A DNA stretch of 64,000 nt from NCBI GenBank assembly GCA_002162875.1, contig MABA01000024.1, forward strand, positions 310,001 to 374,000, in the 5' to 3' direction. Numbering within the stretch: position 1 is the first letter of the stretch; each line of letters starts with the position of its first letter. This stretch comes from Rhodobacterales bacterium 52_120_T64. GTDB taxonomy: Bacteria > Pseudomonadota > Alphaproteobacteria > Rhodobacterales > Rhodobacteraceae. Shown here in pieces: positions 35,554 to 45,400 of the stretch. The translations under genes were made by a program, and so were the position numbers. The notes under the pieces were generated by a model. It did not search any database. It saw nothing but the letters and a program-made list of their open reading frames with translations, and had not been told where the DNA came from.

Positions 35554-37161
35554 ATGGAAACAGGTAAGGTCAACCCGACCCAGACGTTAGGGAAGACAGG
35601 CATCGCGGATGTCGGCACAGTTCACTACAACCTACGAGAGGCCGCGTTGATGAACGCCGCCGTCGCGAATGGCGAAGGCGAGATCGGTAACGGCGGCACT
35701 TTTCTGGTTTCCACCGGCAAGCACACCGGGCGCTCTCCAAACGATAAGTTCGTTGTTCGCGAAGAATCCGTTGAAGACACCATTTGGTGGGAAAACAACA
35801 AACCGATGGATCCCGCGGCATTTGATGTTTTGCATGCCGATATGCTGGCGCACCTGAAGGGTGGCGAAGTTTACGTCAACGACTTGTTTGGTGGCGCTGA
35901 TCCGGCATACCGCCTGAATGTACGGGTGATAACCGAACTGGCATGGCATGGATTGTTCATTCGCCACTTGCTGCGTCGCCCCGATATGGACGAGCTGGAA
36001 ACATACCTGCCCGAGTTCACAGTCGTCAACTGCCCTAGCTTCAACGCTGATCCGGAACGTCATGGATGCCGTTCGGAAACCGTGATTGCGATTTCGTTCG
36101 AGAAGAAACTGGTTCTGATAGGTGGCACTTCTTATGCGGGTGAAAATAAGAAGTCAGTATTTTCGCTTCTGAATTATCTGTTGCCTGAGAAGGGCGTGAT
36201 GCCAATGCATTGCTCCGCCAATCACGCGCCTGACGATGAGGATGATAGCGCAGTATTTTTTGGTCTATCCGGTACGGGCAAAACTACCCTTTCTGCTGAC
36301 CCTGAACGTGTGCTGATTGGCGATGATGAACACGGATGGTCTGATGAGGGCATCTTCAACTTCGAAGGTGGCTGTTACGCAAAAACTATAAACCTAAGTG
36401 CCACAGCAGAACCCGAGATTTACTCCACAATGTCCAGATTCGCGACTGTGATCGAGAATATGGTTTATGATCCGTACACCAAAGAACTTGATTTTGCCGA
36501 TGATAGCCTGACGCCCAACATGCGGTGTGCGTATCCGCTGGACTATATCGACAACGCGTCAGAAACCTCGCGCGGTGGTGTGCCAAAAAATATCATCATG
36601 CTGACGTGCGATGCGTTTGGCGTGTTACCTCCGATTTCGCGCCTTTCACCTGCACAGGCTATGTATCACTTCTTGTCTGGCTTCACGGCCAAGATTCCGG
36701 GCACTGAAAAGGGAGTGGTTGAACCAATTCCGACGTTTTCCACATGTTTCGGTGCACCGTTCATGCCGCGCCGCCCAGAAGTTTACGGCAACCTACTACG
36801 TCAGAAAATTGCCGAAACCGGTGCGACATGCTGGTTGGTTAACACCGGCTGGACTGGTGGGCCGAAGGGCCTTGGTGGTTCACGTATGCCGATTCGTGCA
36901 ACCCGTGCATTGCTGACTGCGGCTTTGTCCGGCGGCTTGAATGATCGTGAATTCCGCACTGATCCGAACTTCGGGTTTGATGTTCCGGTATCGGTCAAAG
37001 GTGTGGCTATGGTCCTTCTGGACCCACGTCGCACGTGGGAAGATGGCGCGAAATATGACGTGCAGGCCGCCAAATTGGCCAACATGTTCGCGGATAACTT
37101 CAAGCAATATGAACCGTTTGTTGATGCAGAAGTCTTGGCGGCTGCAATCAAAGGGCAGTAA
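35554..37161 (+). CDS. pckA: Phosphoenolpyruvate carboxykinase (ATP)
   Basis: 535 residues. It converts oxaloacetate plus ATP to phosphoenolpyruvate, the first step of gluconeogenesis. The kinase-1a loop [14 protein letters not shown] and the metal-binding [10 protein letters not shown] are intact, as are [12 protein letters not shown] and [13 protein letters not shown] at 35554 ([10 protein letters not shown]) has AAGGAG upstream and gives family length. It is divergent from chvI, a conserved alphaproteobacterial pairing. Confidence 0.97.
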   Translation: METGKVNPTQTLGKTGIADVGTVHYNLREAALMNAAVANGEGEIGNGGTFLVSTGKHTGRSPNDKFVVREESVEDTIWWENNKPMDPAAFDVLHADMLAHLKGGEVYVNDLFGGADPAYRLNVRVITELAWHGLFIRHLLRRPDMDELETYLPEFTVVNCPSFNADPERHGCRSETVIAISFEKKLVLIGGTSYAGENKKSVFSLLNYLLPEKGVMPMHCSANHAPDDEDDSAVFFGLSGTGKTTLSADPERVLIGDDEHGWSDEGIFNFEGGCYAKTINLSATAEPEIYSTMSRFATVIENMVYDPYTKELDFADDSLTPNMRCAYPLDYIDNASETSRGGVPKNIIMLTCDAFGVLPPISRLSPAQAMYHFLSGFTAKIPGTEKGVVEPIPTFSTCFGAPFMPRRPEVYGNLLRQKIAETGATCWLVNTGWTGGPKGLGGSRMPIRATRALLTAALSGGLNDREFRTDPNFGFDVPVSVKGVAMVLLDPRRTWEDGAKYDVQAAKLANMFADNFKQYEPFVDAEVLAAAIKGQ

Positions 37162-37182
37162 CGCATAACTTGACAAAACGCA

Positions 37183-37212
37183 GGCGCCGCTCCGAGATGG
37201 GCGGCGTCTTTT
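37183..37212 (+). terminator. Intrinsic terminator of pckA
   Basis: GCGCCGC (37184-37190) pairs with GCGGCGT (37201-37207) over a 10-base loop, followed by CTTTTC. It lies about 20 bases after the pckA stop and just before the ribosome site of the next gene. Confidence 0.72.
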
Positions 37213-37226
37213 CGTTTAGGAAACCC

Positions 37227-38729
37227 ATGGGAAACTTCGCCGTAGCATCCGGTCACCATCTGACCACCCAAACCGCCGCCGAGGTTCTGCGCGCAGGCGG
37301 AACGGCCGTGGATGCAGCAATTGCGGGCGCGTTGATGGCGTGTATTACCGAGCCGGTATTGGCCTCGCCATTGGCTGGCGGGTTTCTGATGGTGTCCCCT
37401 CCGAACGGGAAAGTGCAAATCCTCGATGCGTTTATTCAGACCCCCAAACGCAAACGCAGCCTTGCCGACACCGATATCCGCGAAATCGAGGTGGATTTCG
37501 GCCAAAGCAAACAAACGTTCCATTGCGGTGCGGGGACAATCGGCACCCCTGGGCTAGTCCCCGGGTTGTTCGAAGCGCACAGCCAGTTCGGACGCATCCC
37601 AATGCAAGAACTCGCCGCGCCGGCTATTGATGCCGCGCGCACCGGTACGCGGGTAACGGCTTTTCAAGCTGAAGTTCTAGGATATGTGGAGGCGATTTTT
37701 CAGTCTACACAAAGCGCAAGGTCGCTGTATGCGCCAGATGGCAAGATGCTGGGCGATGGCGATATTTTGACGAACCCAGATATGGCTGACGTGCTGGAAG
37801 TTATGGCGCAGGAAGGTCCGCGGTTCTTTCAGGAAGGCGAAGTTGCGCAAGCGTTGTTATCGCTGGAAGGAGGACACCTGACAGCAGTCGATCTGAAAAC
37901 TTATCGTCCCATTGGCCGTAAACCTTTGCAGTTCATACGCCGTGGTGTCGAAGTTGATCTGAACCCGGCTCCAAGCCTCGGCGGTGTGCAAATCGCGTTG
38001 GCTTTGCAGGCTTTGCCGCCTAACCCCGATGAACGTATGCTAGCGCGCTGCCTTTACGAGGTGGCACGTATTCGCAAGGAAACCGACCTAGACCACCATC
38101 CTGCGAGCGGCGAGAAAATTCTGCTGGACCCCGCGATGGTCACCAGTCTTCGGAAAACGCTGATGGCGCATCAAGCTGCAACGCGGGGCACGACCCATAT
38201 CTCCGTGATCGACCACAACGGTATGGGCGCGGCGTTTACGCTATCGAATGGCGAGGGGAGCGGCCTGATCGTTCCGGGCACTGGCATCATGGCCAACAAC
38301 ATGCTGGGCGAGGATGACCTTGTACCCGACGGCGTGAATTCGTGGCACGAGGATACGCGGCTGGCCTCTATGATGTGCCCGATGGCATTGCGCGAAAACG
38401 GAATTCTAACGATGATGGGGTCGGGTGGGTCCAACCGTATTCGCTCGGCTTTGGCGCAGGTAGCGTTGAAGCTGATTGACGAAGGATCGGCACTGGAAGA
38501 CGCTGTGCACGCGCCGCGCATGCATGTCGACGATACGCCCCATATTCTTGATTTTGAGGATACCGGCACCGAAGATCGGCGCGAAGCTATATTAGCTGAA
38601 TTCCCAACCGCTAATAGCTGGCCTCAACAGGGTATGTTTTTCGGTGGGGTTCACGCCGTGCGCCGGACGGCGAAGGGATTCGAAGCTGCAGGCGATAGCC
38701 GACGTTCCGGCGCGGTTTTAACCAAATAG
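37227..38729 (+). CDS. Gamma-glutamyltransferase-family protein
   Basis: 500 residues. Ntn-hydrolase fold that self-cleaves to expose a threonine; the cleavage/nucleophile motif TTHISVIDHNGMGAAFTLSN matches the TTH of GGT. The N-terminal ASGHHLTTQTAAEVLRAGGT and a GSGGSNRIRSA substrate loop also fit. No signal peptide is visible, unlike the periplasmic enzyme, so it is probably a cytoplasmic relative. ATG at 37227 (MGNFAVASG) has AGGA upstream; the longer frame starts with TTG. The substrate is not certain. Confidence 0.87.
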   Translation: MGNFAVASGHHLTTQTAAEVLRAGGTAVDAAIAGALMACITEPVLASPLAGGFLMVSPPNGKVQILDAFIQTPKRKRSLADTDIREIEVDFGQSKQTFHCGAGTIGTPGLVPGLFEAHSQFGRIPMQELAAPAIDAARTGTRVTAFQAEVLGYVEAIFQSTQSARSLYAPDGKMLGDGDILTNPDMADVLEVMAQEGPRFFQEGEVAQALLSLEGGHLTAVDLKTYRPIGRKPLQFIRRGVEVDLNPAPSLGGVQIALALQALPPNPDERMLARCLYEVARIRKETDLDHHPASGEKILLDPAMVTSLRKTLMAHQAATRGTTHISVIDHNGMGAAFTLSNGEGSGLIVPGTGIMANNMLGEDDLVPDGVNSWHEDTRLASMMCPMALRENGILTMMGSGGSNRIRSALAQVALKLIDEGSALEDAVHAPRMHVDDTPHILDFEDTGTEDRREAILAEFPTANSWPQQGMFFGGVHAVRRTAKGFEAAGDSRRSGAVLTK

Positions 38730-39500
38730 TCCACGCCGCAGCAGGTTGAGACCTGCGATAGCCAACACAATCAACGTGATTTTACGAAACTTCGCCTGAT
38801 CCAGCCTGTCGTGCACCTTAAATCCTATTGCCATGCCCACAACCGCAGGAATAATCAGCCATGCAGACAGCGGTGCGGAGATTTTGTTTAGTAAACCGGA
38901 TTGAAAATGCGCGGCTGTCAGAACTATTGCGCCGACAAGGAAGGATATCCCCTGAACGCGGACCATCTCCGTTTTTGGTGTTTTCTGCGACAGAAGGTAC
39001 AGCAGTATTGGTGGCCCCCAAACGCCCGACAACCCGCCGAAAAAGCCAGCAACCAAACCCACAGGCGCCTGGATTTTCGTCGCAAGACGAGCAGGGATGT
39101 TTGGTATCCATCCAACAATTTGTAGGCTCACAAAAACGGTGATGCCAACGCCCAAAATGATAAATAACGCGGTTTCCGGAATGATTACAACCAATTGCGC
39201 GAATGCATAGATTGAGAGTAGCAAGACGAGGTTTAACCGCCAATATTGTTTTAAGGACGCCCAGGCCGGACCAAAGCCGTTACGCAAAGATTGCCACATA
39301 TTTGTGATCAAGCCCGGTAGTATCAGCGCAGCAATCGCAATTTCCGCAGGCATAACAGAACCGATGCCGCTAATACAAATCATGGGCAGGCCAAAACCGA
39401 CGGCCCCCTTGGTGAAGCCGGCAAACAGCATTACGGCAAAAGCCGTGACCATTGCAAATAGGCCGTAGTGCGTTGTCACGATGTGCAGAGCGTCGGTCAT
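38718..39500 (-). CDS. TSUP (TauE/SafE) family transporter
   Basis: 260 residues with about eight membrane helices. The first half contains MLFAGFTKGAVGFGLPMICI, the glycine-rich TSUP motif; the second half contains LVAGFFGGLSGVWGPPILLY, its repeat. Family members export sulfite, sulfoacetate or related anions; the substrate is unassigned. It overlaps the GGT-like gene tail-to-tail by 12 bases. Confidence 0.9.
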   Translation of the reverse strand: MTDALHIVTTHYGLFAMVTAFAVMLFAGFTKGAVGFGLPMICISGIGSVMPAEIAIAALILPGLITNMWQSLRNGFGPAWASLKQYWRLNLVLLLSIYAFAQLVVIIPETALFIILGVGITVFVSLQIVGWIPNIPARLATKIQAPVGLVAGFFGGLSGVWGPPILLYLLSQKTPKTEMVRVQGISFLVGAIVLTAAHFQSGLLNKISAPLSAWLIIPAVVGMAIGFKVHDRLDQAKFRKITLIVLAIAGLNLLRRGLFG

Positions 39501-39701
39501 TAGGATATGTTATCAGTGCGAACTTCAGGGTTTGCAATGTTATTCGATAACAACAATATTCCGTTGTACGGCGATACTATGAATTATTGTTGCGTATTCA
39601 TTGACGGCGCCCGCCGGAAATTCTATGCTCTTCGCAACTGCACAAAACGAAACGTGCAACGCAACATTTTTAAAAGGCCGACAGGCAGTAAGGTGAGTTC
39701 A

Positions 39702-41360
39702 ATGAGCAACGAAACGCAAACCGACGTGATATTTCCAGATCTTTTGATTCGCTGCCAAAATGCCGTTTCAGCTATCGAAAGTATTCTGGAAACGGCAAGC
39801 AAATTGATGTCTGTCCGCGTGACCATTGATGGCCGCGTTTCGAGCAAAGCGGTGGAGCAGGAACAGTTCGCTGCCCACGGCCTAAGTTGGTTGGCGACCT
39901 ATGTTGAAAGCCTCCGACAAATGTTGGCGTGGGCGCGAAGGTTGGAGGCAAATAAACGTCTAGCCGAGATGGAGCTTTTGCTTTTGCAAATCGGATTTGG
40001 GGAATATTTAAGCCAGATTCGAGGCGGAATACCTATGGCGCAAGGCGAAATCGTGCGGCTGCATGATTTGGGCGTTGAGGATACCTCGGACCTCAACGGA
40101 CTGTCGCATGGCAACACTGACGCCGCACGAAAACGTCTAGTCGAGCTGATGATCGAGCGTGAAGGTGTGGCGACTTTCGGTGACACAGGTTTAGACGAAG
40201 AATACGAAATGATCCGCGACCAGTTCCGCCGTTTTGCCGACGACAAAGTCGTGCCATTTGCCCACGAGTGGCATCTGAAAGATGAGCTGATCCCGATGGA
40301 AATCCTGACCGAAATGGGGGAGTTGGGAGTGTTTGGTTTGACAATTCCCGAAGAATACGGCGGATTCGGAATGACCAAAACCGCGATGTGTGTGGTGTCC
40401 GAAGAACTGTCGCGTGGCTATATCGGGGTGGGGTCGTTGGGGACGCGCTCTGAAATTGCAGCGGAGCTTATACTCGGAGGAGGTACCGACGCGCAGAAGC
40501 AGCAGTGGTTGCCCAAAATTGCTTCGGCAGAAATCCTGCCAACTGCAGTGTTTACGGAGCCGAATACGGGCTCTGACCTTGGTAGTTTGCGGACGCGGGC
40601 GGTACAGGAGGGCGGCGAATATGTCGTGACTGGCAACAAGACTTGGATCACGCATGCGGCGCGTACCGATGTGATGACAATGCTGGTTCGGACGGATCCA
40701 GATACAGAAAATTATTCAGGATTATCAATGCTTTTGGCGGAAAAACCGCGCGGCACAGAGGATGACCCGTTTCCTGCGGCAGGGATGTCTGGTGGCGAGA
40801 TCGAGGTGCTCGGGTATCGCGGGATGAAGGAATATGAGCTGGGTTTTGATGGCTTCAAGGTGAAGGCTGAAAACCTGCTTGGTGGTGTTGAGGGGCAGGG
40901 ATTCAAGCAGTTGATGCAGACGTTTGAATCAGCGCGTATCCAGACCGCGGCGCGGGCAATTGGGGTTGCGCAATGTGCGATGGAGCTTGGGATGAAATAT
41001 GCGATTGATCGTAAGCAGTTTGGCAAATCATTGATCGAGTTTCCGCGTATTTACAGCAAGTTAGCGATGATGGCGGTCGAAATTATGATCACTCGGCAGC
41101 TTTCATACTTCGCGGCGCGCGAGAAGGATAATGGCCGCCGTTGTGACCTTGAGGCGGGTATGGCGAAACTGTTGGGGGCGCGTGTTGCGTGGATGTGTGC
41201 GGACAATGGGTTGCAAATTCATGGCGGTAATGGCTTTGCGTTGGAATACCCGATTAGCCGTGTTTTGTGCGACGCGCGAATACTGAATATTTTTGAAGGT
41301 GCCGCGGAAATTCAGGCGCAGGTTATTGCGCGGCGGGTGCTGGAGAAAGGGCGGAACTAG
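39702..41360 (+). CDS. mcd: Acyl-CoA dehydrogenase with N-terminal extension, probably (2S)-methylsuccinyl-CoA dehydrogenase
   Basis: 552 residues. The acyl-CoA dehydrogenase core (from about residue 160) has the FAD/substrate blocks TAVFTEPNTGSDLGSLRTRA and VTGNKTWITHAARTD, and the catalytic Glu near the end in NIFEGAAEIQAQVI. The roughly 150-residue N-terminal extension and total length match methylsuccinyl-CoA dehydrogenase of the ethylmalonyl-CoA pathway. The other pathway enzymes in this window support that reading. ATG at 39702 (MSNETQTDV) follows AAGGTGAG. A general acyl-CoA dehydrogenase remains possible. Confidence 0.82.
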   Translation: MSNETQTDVIFPDLLIRCQNAVSAIESILETASKLMSVRVTIDGRVSSKAVEQEQFAAHGLSWLATYVESLRQMLAWARRLEANKRLAEMELLLLQIGFGEYLSQIRGGIPMAQGEIVRLHDLGVEDTSDLNGLSHGNTDAARKRLVELMIEREGVATFGDTGLDEEYEMIRDQFRRFADDKVVPFAHEWHLKDELIPMEILTEMGELGVFGLTIPEEYGGFGMTKTAMCVVSEELSRGYIGVGSLGTRSEIAAELILGGGTDAQKQQWLPKIASAEILPTAVFTEPNTGSDLGSLRTRAVQEGGEYVVTGNKTWITHAARTDVMTMLVRTDPDTENYSGLSMLLAEKPRGTEDDPFPAAGMSGGEIEVLGYRGMKEYELGFDGFKVKAENLLGGVEGQGFKQLMQTFESARIQTAARAIGVAQCAMELGMKYAIDRKQFGKSLIEFPRIYSKLAMMAVEIMITRQLSYFAAREKDNGRRCDLEAGMAKLLGARVAWMCADNGLQIHGGNGFALEYPISRVLCDARILNIFEGAAEIQAQVIARRVLEKGRN

Positions 41361-41361
41361 A

Positions 41362-41466
41362 GCGTTAACTATTTGCTGAAACGCCGAAAATCGTTGTGCA
41401 CAACCCGTACACAATGCGTGCACAACGCGTATGTACGTTTTGCATGACGGCGGCGTTAACTATTTG
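41362..41466 (+). repeat. Dispersed 11-bp-phased module, copy B
   Basis: The 41-bp core at 41396-41436 is GTGCACAACCC, GTACACAATGC, GTGCACAACGC, GTATGTAC. It is bounded by identical 14-bp direct repeats GCGTTAACTATTTG (41362-41375 and 41453-41466). It fills the gap between the convergent mcd and recO genes, and the right flank supplies the recO stop codon TAA. Confidence 0.88.
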
Positions 41467-42187
41467 TACGCTGCAACGCAGAAATCAACCGTTCCCGCGC
41501 CGACGGGATTTTATCTCTCCCCAGTGCGGGCATTAACCATTTTTTAAGGAAATGACCTGTAATATTTAGGGAATCGGTAACGTCCGTGCCTTGGGTCATC
41601 GGCTCGTCCATCCTCAGGAATCTTGGCAAAGACAGCAACAGGTCGGCGTAATCTGCGCCACCGGTGCGGCTGACAGCGCGGCCGGATTTGGGGGAGACGT
41701 AGATCAGTTCTTGTGTGGCGCCGGTGGCGGCGCATTCGGTTAGATCCAGTCCGAACCCCATTTCGGTTAACAGCGCATTTTCCCACAGGGCGTAGCGGGC
41801 GGGCCAGTCGTCGGTTTCGCCTAGGGCGTCGACGAGATCGAGGGTGCGGGCATATAGCTGCTGGTGCGCCTCGCGTTCAGGCAGACCGAGGCATAGAAAC
41901 GCAGATATGGAGCCCATCGCCGCCAGCGAACCACGATCCCCCATGATTGACACAGCGCGGGATTTTATCGGATCGATCGTATAGCTGCCGAGGTGGTCCT
42001 CGAGGCGGGCTTTCCATTCCACAGACAGTTGCGCCCCCGGTTGCAGGATCGGGGACATTTTGCGCGAACCACCACCGCGCACGAGCCCAGCGTGACGACC
42101 GTGTTCTTTTGTAAATACTTCAATGATAGCGGAGCCTTCGCCATGCTTTCGCACTGACAGTAAAACCCCTTCGTCGCGCCAATCCAT
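41456..42187 (-). CDS. recO: DNA repair protein RecO
   Basis: 243 residues. RecO loads RecA on SSB-coated DNA in the RecFOR pathway. The N-terminal OB-fold begins MDWRDEGVLLSVRKHGEGSA and continues VFTKEHGRHAGLVRGG, as in the family; the C-terminal helical domain follows. It is the last gene of the pdxJ to recO block. Its stop codon lies in the flank of repeat copy B. Confidence 0.92.
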   Translation of the reverse strand: MDWRDEGVLLSVRKHGEGSAIIEVFTKEHGRHAGLVRGGGSRKMSPILQPGAQLSVEWKARLEDHLGSYTIDPIKSRAVSIMGDRGSLAAMGSISAFLCLGLPEREAHQQLYARTLDLVDALGETDDWPARYALWENALLTEMGFGLDLTECAATGATQELIYVSPKSGRAVSRTGGADYADLLLSLPRFLRMDEPMTQGTDVTDSLNITGHFLKKWLMPALGRDKIPSARERLISALQRTNS

Positions 42188-42196
42188 TTTGGAAAC

Positions 42197-42529
42197 CTAG
42201 CCCGAAAGCCCGTCCTGATCCAGTAGGCTTCGGCCTTGTTTGTCTTCTACTTCGATTATCCAGATATCAGGGTCGTATTTGCGCTGACGTGACAGAGCAT
42301 CTTCGACTTCGGCATCGGTGCCTTGCGATAACGGCGCCCAGATGCGGTTACCTTCAAGATCGTAGCTGCGCTGGAATGCTTCGGCGTTACCGTCGAGCGT
42401 GTTGATTTTAACCAGCACAGCGCCTGCACTTGCATCTCCGCGCGCAGTCAGGAATGCGGGAATATCCATCAGCCGCAGGCGCGCAAGATAGGCCTTTACC
42501 CAGAATTCGGAAGTTAGGCGCGACGTCAT
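42197..42529 (-). CDS. DUF1491-family protein
   Basis: 110 residues, MTSRLTSEFWVKAYLARLRL followed by AGAVLVKINTLDG and DIWIIEVEDKQGRSLLD. It matches DUF1491, small proteins found between era and recO in alphaproteobacteria and without known function. It overlaps the era stop by 4 bases. Confidence 0.87.
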   Translation of the reverse strand: MTSRLTSEFWVKAYLARLRLMDIPAFLTARGDASAGAVLVKINTLDGNAEAFQRSYDLEGNRIWAPLSQGTDAEVEDALSRQRKYDPDIWIIEVEDKQGRSLLDQDGLSG

Positions 42530-43434
42530 TTACCGTCTTTAAAGTTCAGCCCCATTTCGCTGAAACGTTCTGGGTCATTCAGCCATTTGGGGCGAACTTT
42601 GATCTGTAGGAACAAGTGGACTTCGCGGCCCAGGAACTCTTTCAATTCTTGACGTGCTGCTATTGAAACCGATTTGATGGTCTCGCCTTTTGGTCCCAGA
42701 AGGATGCCTTTGTGGCCGTCGCGCATGACATAGATAAGCTGATCTATGCGTACCGAGCCGTCTTTGCGATCTGTCCATTTTTCCGTTTCGACGGTCAACT
42801 GGTAGGGCAGTTCCTGATGCAGGCGCAGCGTTAATTTTTCGCGCGTGATTTCGGCAGCAAGTAGGCGCAGCGGTATATCTGCGATCTGGTCTTCGGGATA
42901 GAGCCACGGGCCTTCGGGCAATTCGCCTGCTAGCCATTTTTTCAGATCGTCGCAGCCGTGACCCTTTTCGGCGGAAATCATGAAGGTGGCGTCGAATTTA
43001 AATAGCGCGTTCAGCTCGGTTGACAGGGCCAGAAGTCGGTCGCTTTTTACGCGGTCGATCTTGTTGATGGCCAGAACGATGGCGCGGTCATGGACGCGCT
43101 CTTCTAACGCTTCAAGAATAGCTTTGACGCCTTCGGTGACACCACGATGGGCTTCAACCAGAAGGACAACCATGTCGGCGTCGGCGGCACCGGTCCAAGC
43201 GGCGGTGACCATGGCGCGGTCAAGATTGCGTCGTGGGCGGAATAGGCCAGGGGTGTCAACGAAGACAATTTGAGCATTGTCTTCGATTGTAATGCCGCGA
43301 ATACGGGCGCGTGTCGTTTGCACTTTGTGCGTAACAATCGAGACTTTGGCCCCGACCATTTTGTTCAGCAGTGTCGATTTTCCGGCATTTGGTTCACCGA
43401 TAAGGGCGACGTATCCGCAATGTGTTTCAGCCAT
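42526..43434 (-). CDS. era: GTPase Era
   Basis: 302 residues. It binds 16S rRNA and helps mature the 30S subunit. GTPase motifs: GEPNAGKSTLLNKM (G1), FVDTPGLF (G3), NKIDRV (G4) and SAEKGHG (G5). The C-terminal KH domain contains RDGHKGILLGPKGETIK. ATG at 43434 (MAETHCGYVAL) lies next to the rnc stop. Confidence 0.96.
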   Translation of the reverse strand: MAETHCGYVALIGEPNAGKSTLLNKMVGAKVSIVTHKVQTTRARIRGITIEDNAQIVFVDTPGLFRPRRNLDRAMVTAAWTGAADADMVVLLVEAHRGVTEGVKAILEALEERVHDRAIVLAINKIDRVKSDRLLALSTELNALFKFDATFMISAEKGHGCDDLKKWLAGELPEGPWLYPEDQIADIPLRLLAAEITREKLTLRLHQELPYQLTVETEKWTDRKDGSVRIDQLIYVMRDGHKGILLGPKGETIKSVSIAARQELKEFLGREVHLFLQIKVRPKWLNDPERFSEMGLNFKDGK

Positions 43435-43435
43435 A

Positions 43436-44116
43436 TCAGGCCTCCAGTTCTTTGAGTAATGTGGCTGCCGCCATCTGCTGCGCTGCCCGTTTGTTTGGGG
43501 CGGTTGCGCGGGCGGATCGGCCGTTTTGTAGTTGTGCTTCAATAATGAACACAGGGGCGTGGTCTGGGCCGCTACGTTCGATTTCTACATATTTCGGGGG
43601 GGGCATGCGGCGGGCTTGTGCCCATTCCTGCAAGTCTGACTTAGGGTCAGCGGCGTTTTGTTCGGCTTGCGAGATGCGTTTTCCCCATAGGCGCAAGATC
43701 AGGACCTTGGCTGTGTCATATCCAGCGTCAAGATATACGGCGGCGATTACGGCTTCCATCGCGTCACCAAGCAGGGCGGTTTTCTTGCGGCCACCCGATA
43801 GCATTTCGGAACGTCCCAGCATTAACGCAGCACCCAGGTCGATGCCTTCAGCAACTTCGGCGCAGGTCTCTTTGCGTACCAGTGCGTTCAGACGCGGGGC
43901 GAGTTTGCCTTCGCTGGCATCCTTGTCGTCGTTCAACAACGCCTCGGCAATCACCAGACCCAATACGCGGTCGCCAAGAAATTCGAGACGCTGGTTGTCG
44001 GGCCGCGTTGTCGTGGACAGGGACGAATGTGTTAACGCCTGATGCAGCAATTCGGGTCGGGCAAACTGGTGCCCTAACCGCTGAATAAATGCCGTGGTGT
44101 TTGCCGAAAGCTTCAA
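43436..44116 (-). CDS. rnc: Ribonuclease III
   Basis: 226 residues from a TTG start at 44116 that overlaps the lepB stop (ATTGA). This start gives the family N terminus (M)[20 protein letters not shown]. An ATG at 44164 is in frame but would overlap lepB by 52 bases. The catalytic signature [18 protein letters not shown] and the C-terminal dsRNA-binding domain ([16 protein letters not shown]) are clear. It processes rRNA precursors and double-stranded RNA. Confidence 0.95.
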   Translation of the reverse strand: MKLSANTTAFIQRLGHQFARPELLHQALTHSSLSTTTRPDNQRLEFLGDRVLGLVIAEALLNDDKDASEGKLAPRLNALVRKETCAEVAEGIDLGAALMLGRSEMLSGGRKKTALLGDAMEAVIAAVYLDAGYDTAKVLILRLWGKRISQAEQNAADPKSDLQEWAQARRMPPPKYVEIERSGPDHAPVFIIEAQLQNGRSARATAPNKRAAQQMAAATLLKELEA

Positions 44117-44928
44117 TCGATTGCCTTTAAGTAACGATCCGGGCGCCAGTCCCAGAATTTCCATAATGCGCTGCCAGCAGCGGAAAATACGATGCGGTCA
44201 GCGCGGCCAATGATGTTCTCAGCCGGAACAAAGCCAACGCCGGGGCTGTACCCGCGTTGGGCAAACCGGCTGTCTACGGAGTTGTCGCGGTTGTCACCCA
44301 TGAAGAAGTAATGCCCGTCGGGAACGAGGAATTCTTGCGTGTTGTCGGCGTTGGACACCTCGATGTTCAAAACCTCGTGGACGACACCGTTTGGAAGGGT
44401 CTCCAAAGCGCGATCTTTGATGCAGTCGCCACCCAAGGCCGGGCGCGTGTTTGTGCAACGTGGGAAGCCCTGCTGGGGCCCCTGCTTCTCATATAGCTCC
44501 ACCAATGGCTCGATCGCCACTTGCGGCGCTGCATTTCCGTTGATGAACAGAATGCTGTCTTTCATCTCGATGGTGTCACCCGGAAGGCCGATCAGGCGCT
44601 TGATATAATCTGCGCCGTGTACCGGGTGTTTGAATACCACCACGTCACCACGTACTGGATCGTTACCTAGAAAACGCTCGTCTGATCCTTTGGCGAAACC
44701 GCAGAAATCGGTTCCGAACATCGTCGGGCAGGATGCATAGGAGTATCCGTACGTATATTTGTTAACGAACAGGAAATCGCCGATCAGCAGCGTGGACTTC
44801 ATGGAGCCCGACGGAATCCAGAATGGTTGGAACAACAGGGTGCGGATCAGGCCCGCCAAAATCAGTGCAAACACGACCGTTTTGACGGTCTCAAGCAAGC
44901 CACCGTCGTTAGAGGATTTAGATGCCAT
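44113..44928 (-). CDS. lepB: Signal peptidase I
   Basis: 271 residues. It removes signal peptides on the periplasmic side of the inner membrane. An N-terminal helix ([20 protein letters not shown]) precedes the nucleophile S42 in PSGSMKST; the catalytic Lys is in [12 protein letters not shown], and the family box [11 protein letters not shown] is present. ATG at 44928 gives the correct N terminus. It sits between acpS and rnc. Confidence 0.96.
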   Translation of the reverse strand: MASKSSNDGGLLETVKTVVFALILAGLIRTLLFQPFWIPSGSMKSTLLIGDFLFVNKYTYGYSYASCPTMFGTDFCGFAKGSDERFLGNDPVRGDVVVFKHPVHGADYIKRLIGLPGDTIEMKDSILFINGNAAPQVAIEPLVELYEKQGPQQGFPRCTNTRPALGGDCIKDRALETLPNGVVHEVLNIEVSNADNTQEFLVPDGHYFFMGDNRDNSVDSRFAQRGYSPGVGFVPAENIIGRADRIVFSAAGSALWKFWDWRPDRYLKAID

Positions 44929-44992
44929 GGATAGTTTATTCCCTGTGTACAATTTCCGGCAGCTTTTCGCTGTTGCGATGCGCCGTGTCAAG

Positions 44993-45400
44993 CTATGCAG
45001 GCGTTTTTGGCAACGCCTCGATGATAACAAATGCCTGCGCCCACGGGTGGTCGTCGGTCAGGGTTACATGGATATGGGGATCGAACCCCTCAGGTGTCAA
45101 CCGCGCGAGGCGTTCGGCGGCGCTGCCGGTCACATGCATAGTCGGCTGACCGGTCCGCATGTTGCGAACTTCCATTTCGTTCCATGCGATGCCCATACGA
45201 AGACCGGTCCCCAAAGCCTTTGAGCAGGCCTCTTTCGCAGCCCAGCGTTTGGTGTAGGTTTCAGTCGTTAGCAAACGGCGATCAGCTGTTGCGCGCTCGA
45301 TATTCGTGAACACACGTTTCAGGAACCGGTCTCCGAACCGGTCGATTGTGCCTTGAATGCGCTCGATATTCGCAAGGTCTGATCCGATGCCGATAATCAT
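44993..45400 (-). CDS. acpS: Holo-[acyl-carrier-protein] synthase
   Basis: 135 residues. It transfers 4'-phosphopantetheine from CoA to acyl carrier protein. The metal-binding motifs [12 protein letters not shown] and [15 protein letters not shown] are intact, and the C terminus [17 protein letters not shown] is typical. It overlaps the LysE-type gene by 4 bases. Confidence 0.96.
   Translation of the reverse strand: MIIGIGSDLANIERIQGTIDRFGDRFLKRVFTNIERATADRRLLTTETYTKRWAAKEACSKALGTGLRMGIAWNEMEVRNMRTGQPTMHVTGSAAERLARLTPEGFDPHIHVTLTDDHPWAQAFVIIEALPKTPA

Noticed and set aside
43422-44042. A 206-codon plus-strand frame over rnc
   Set aside because: Antisense shadow of ribonuclease III, Arg/Ser-rich and without motifs.
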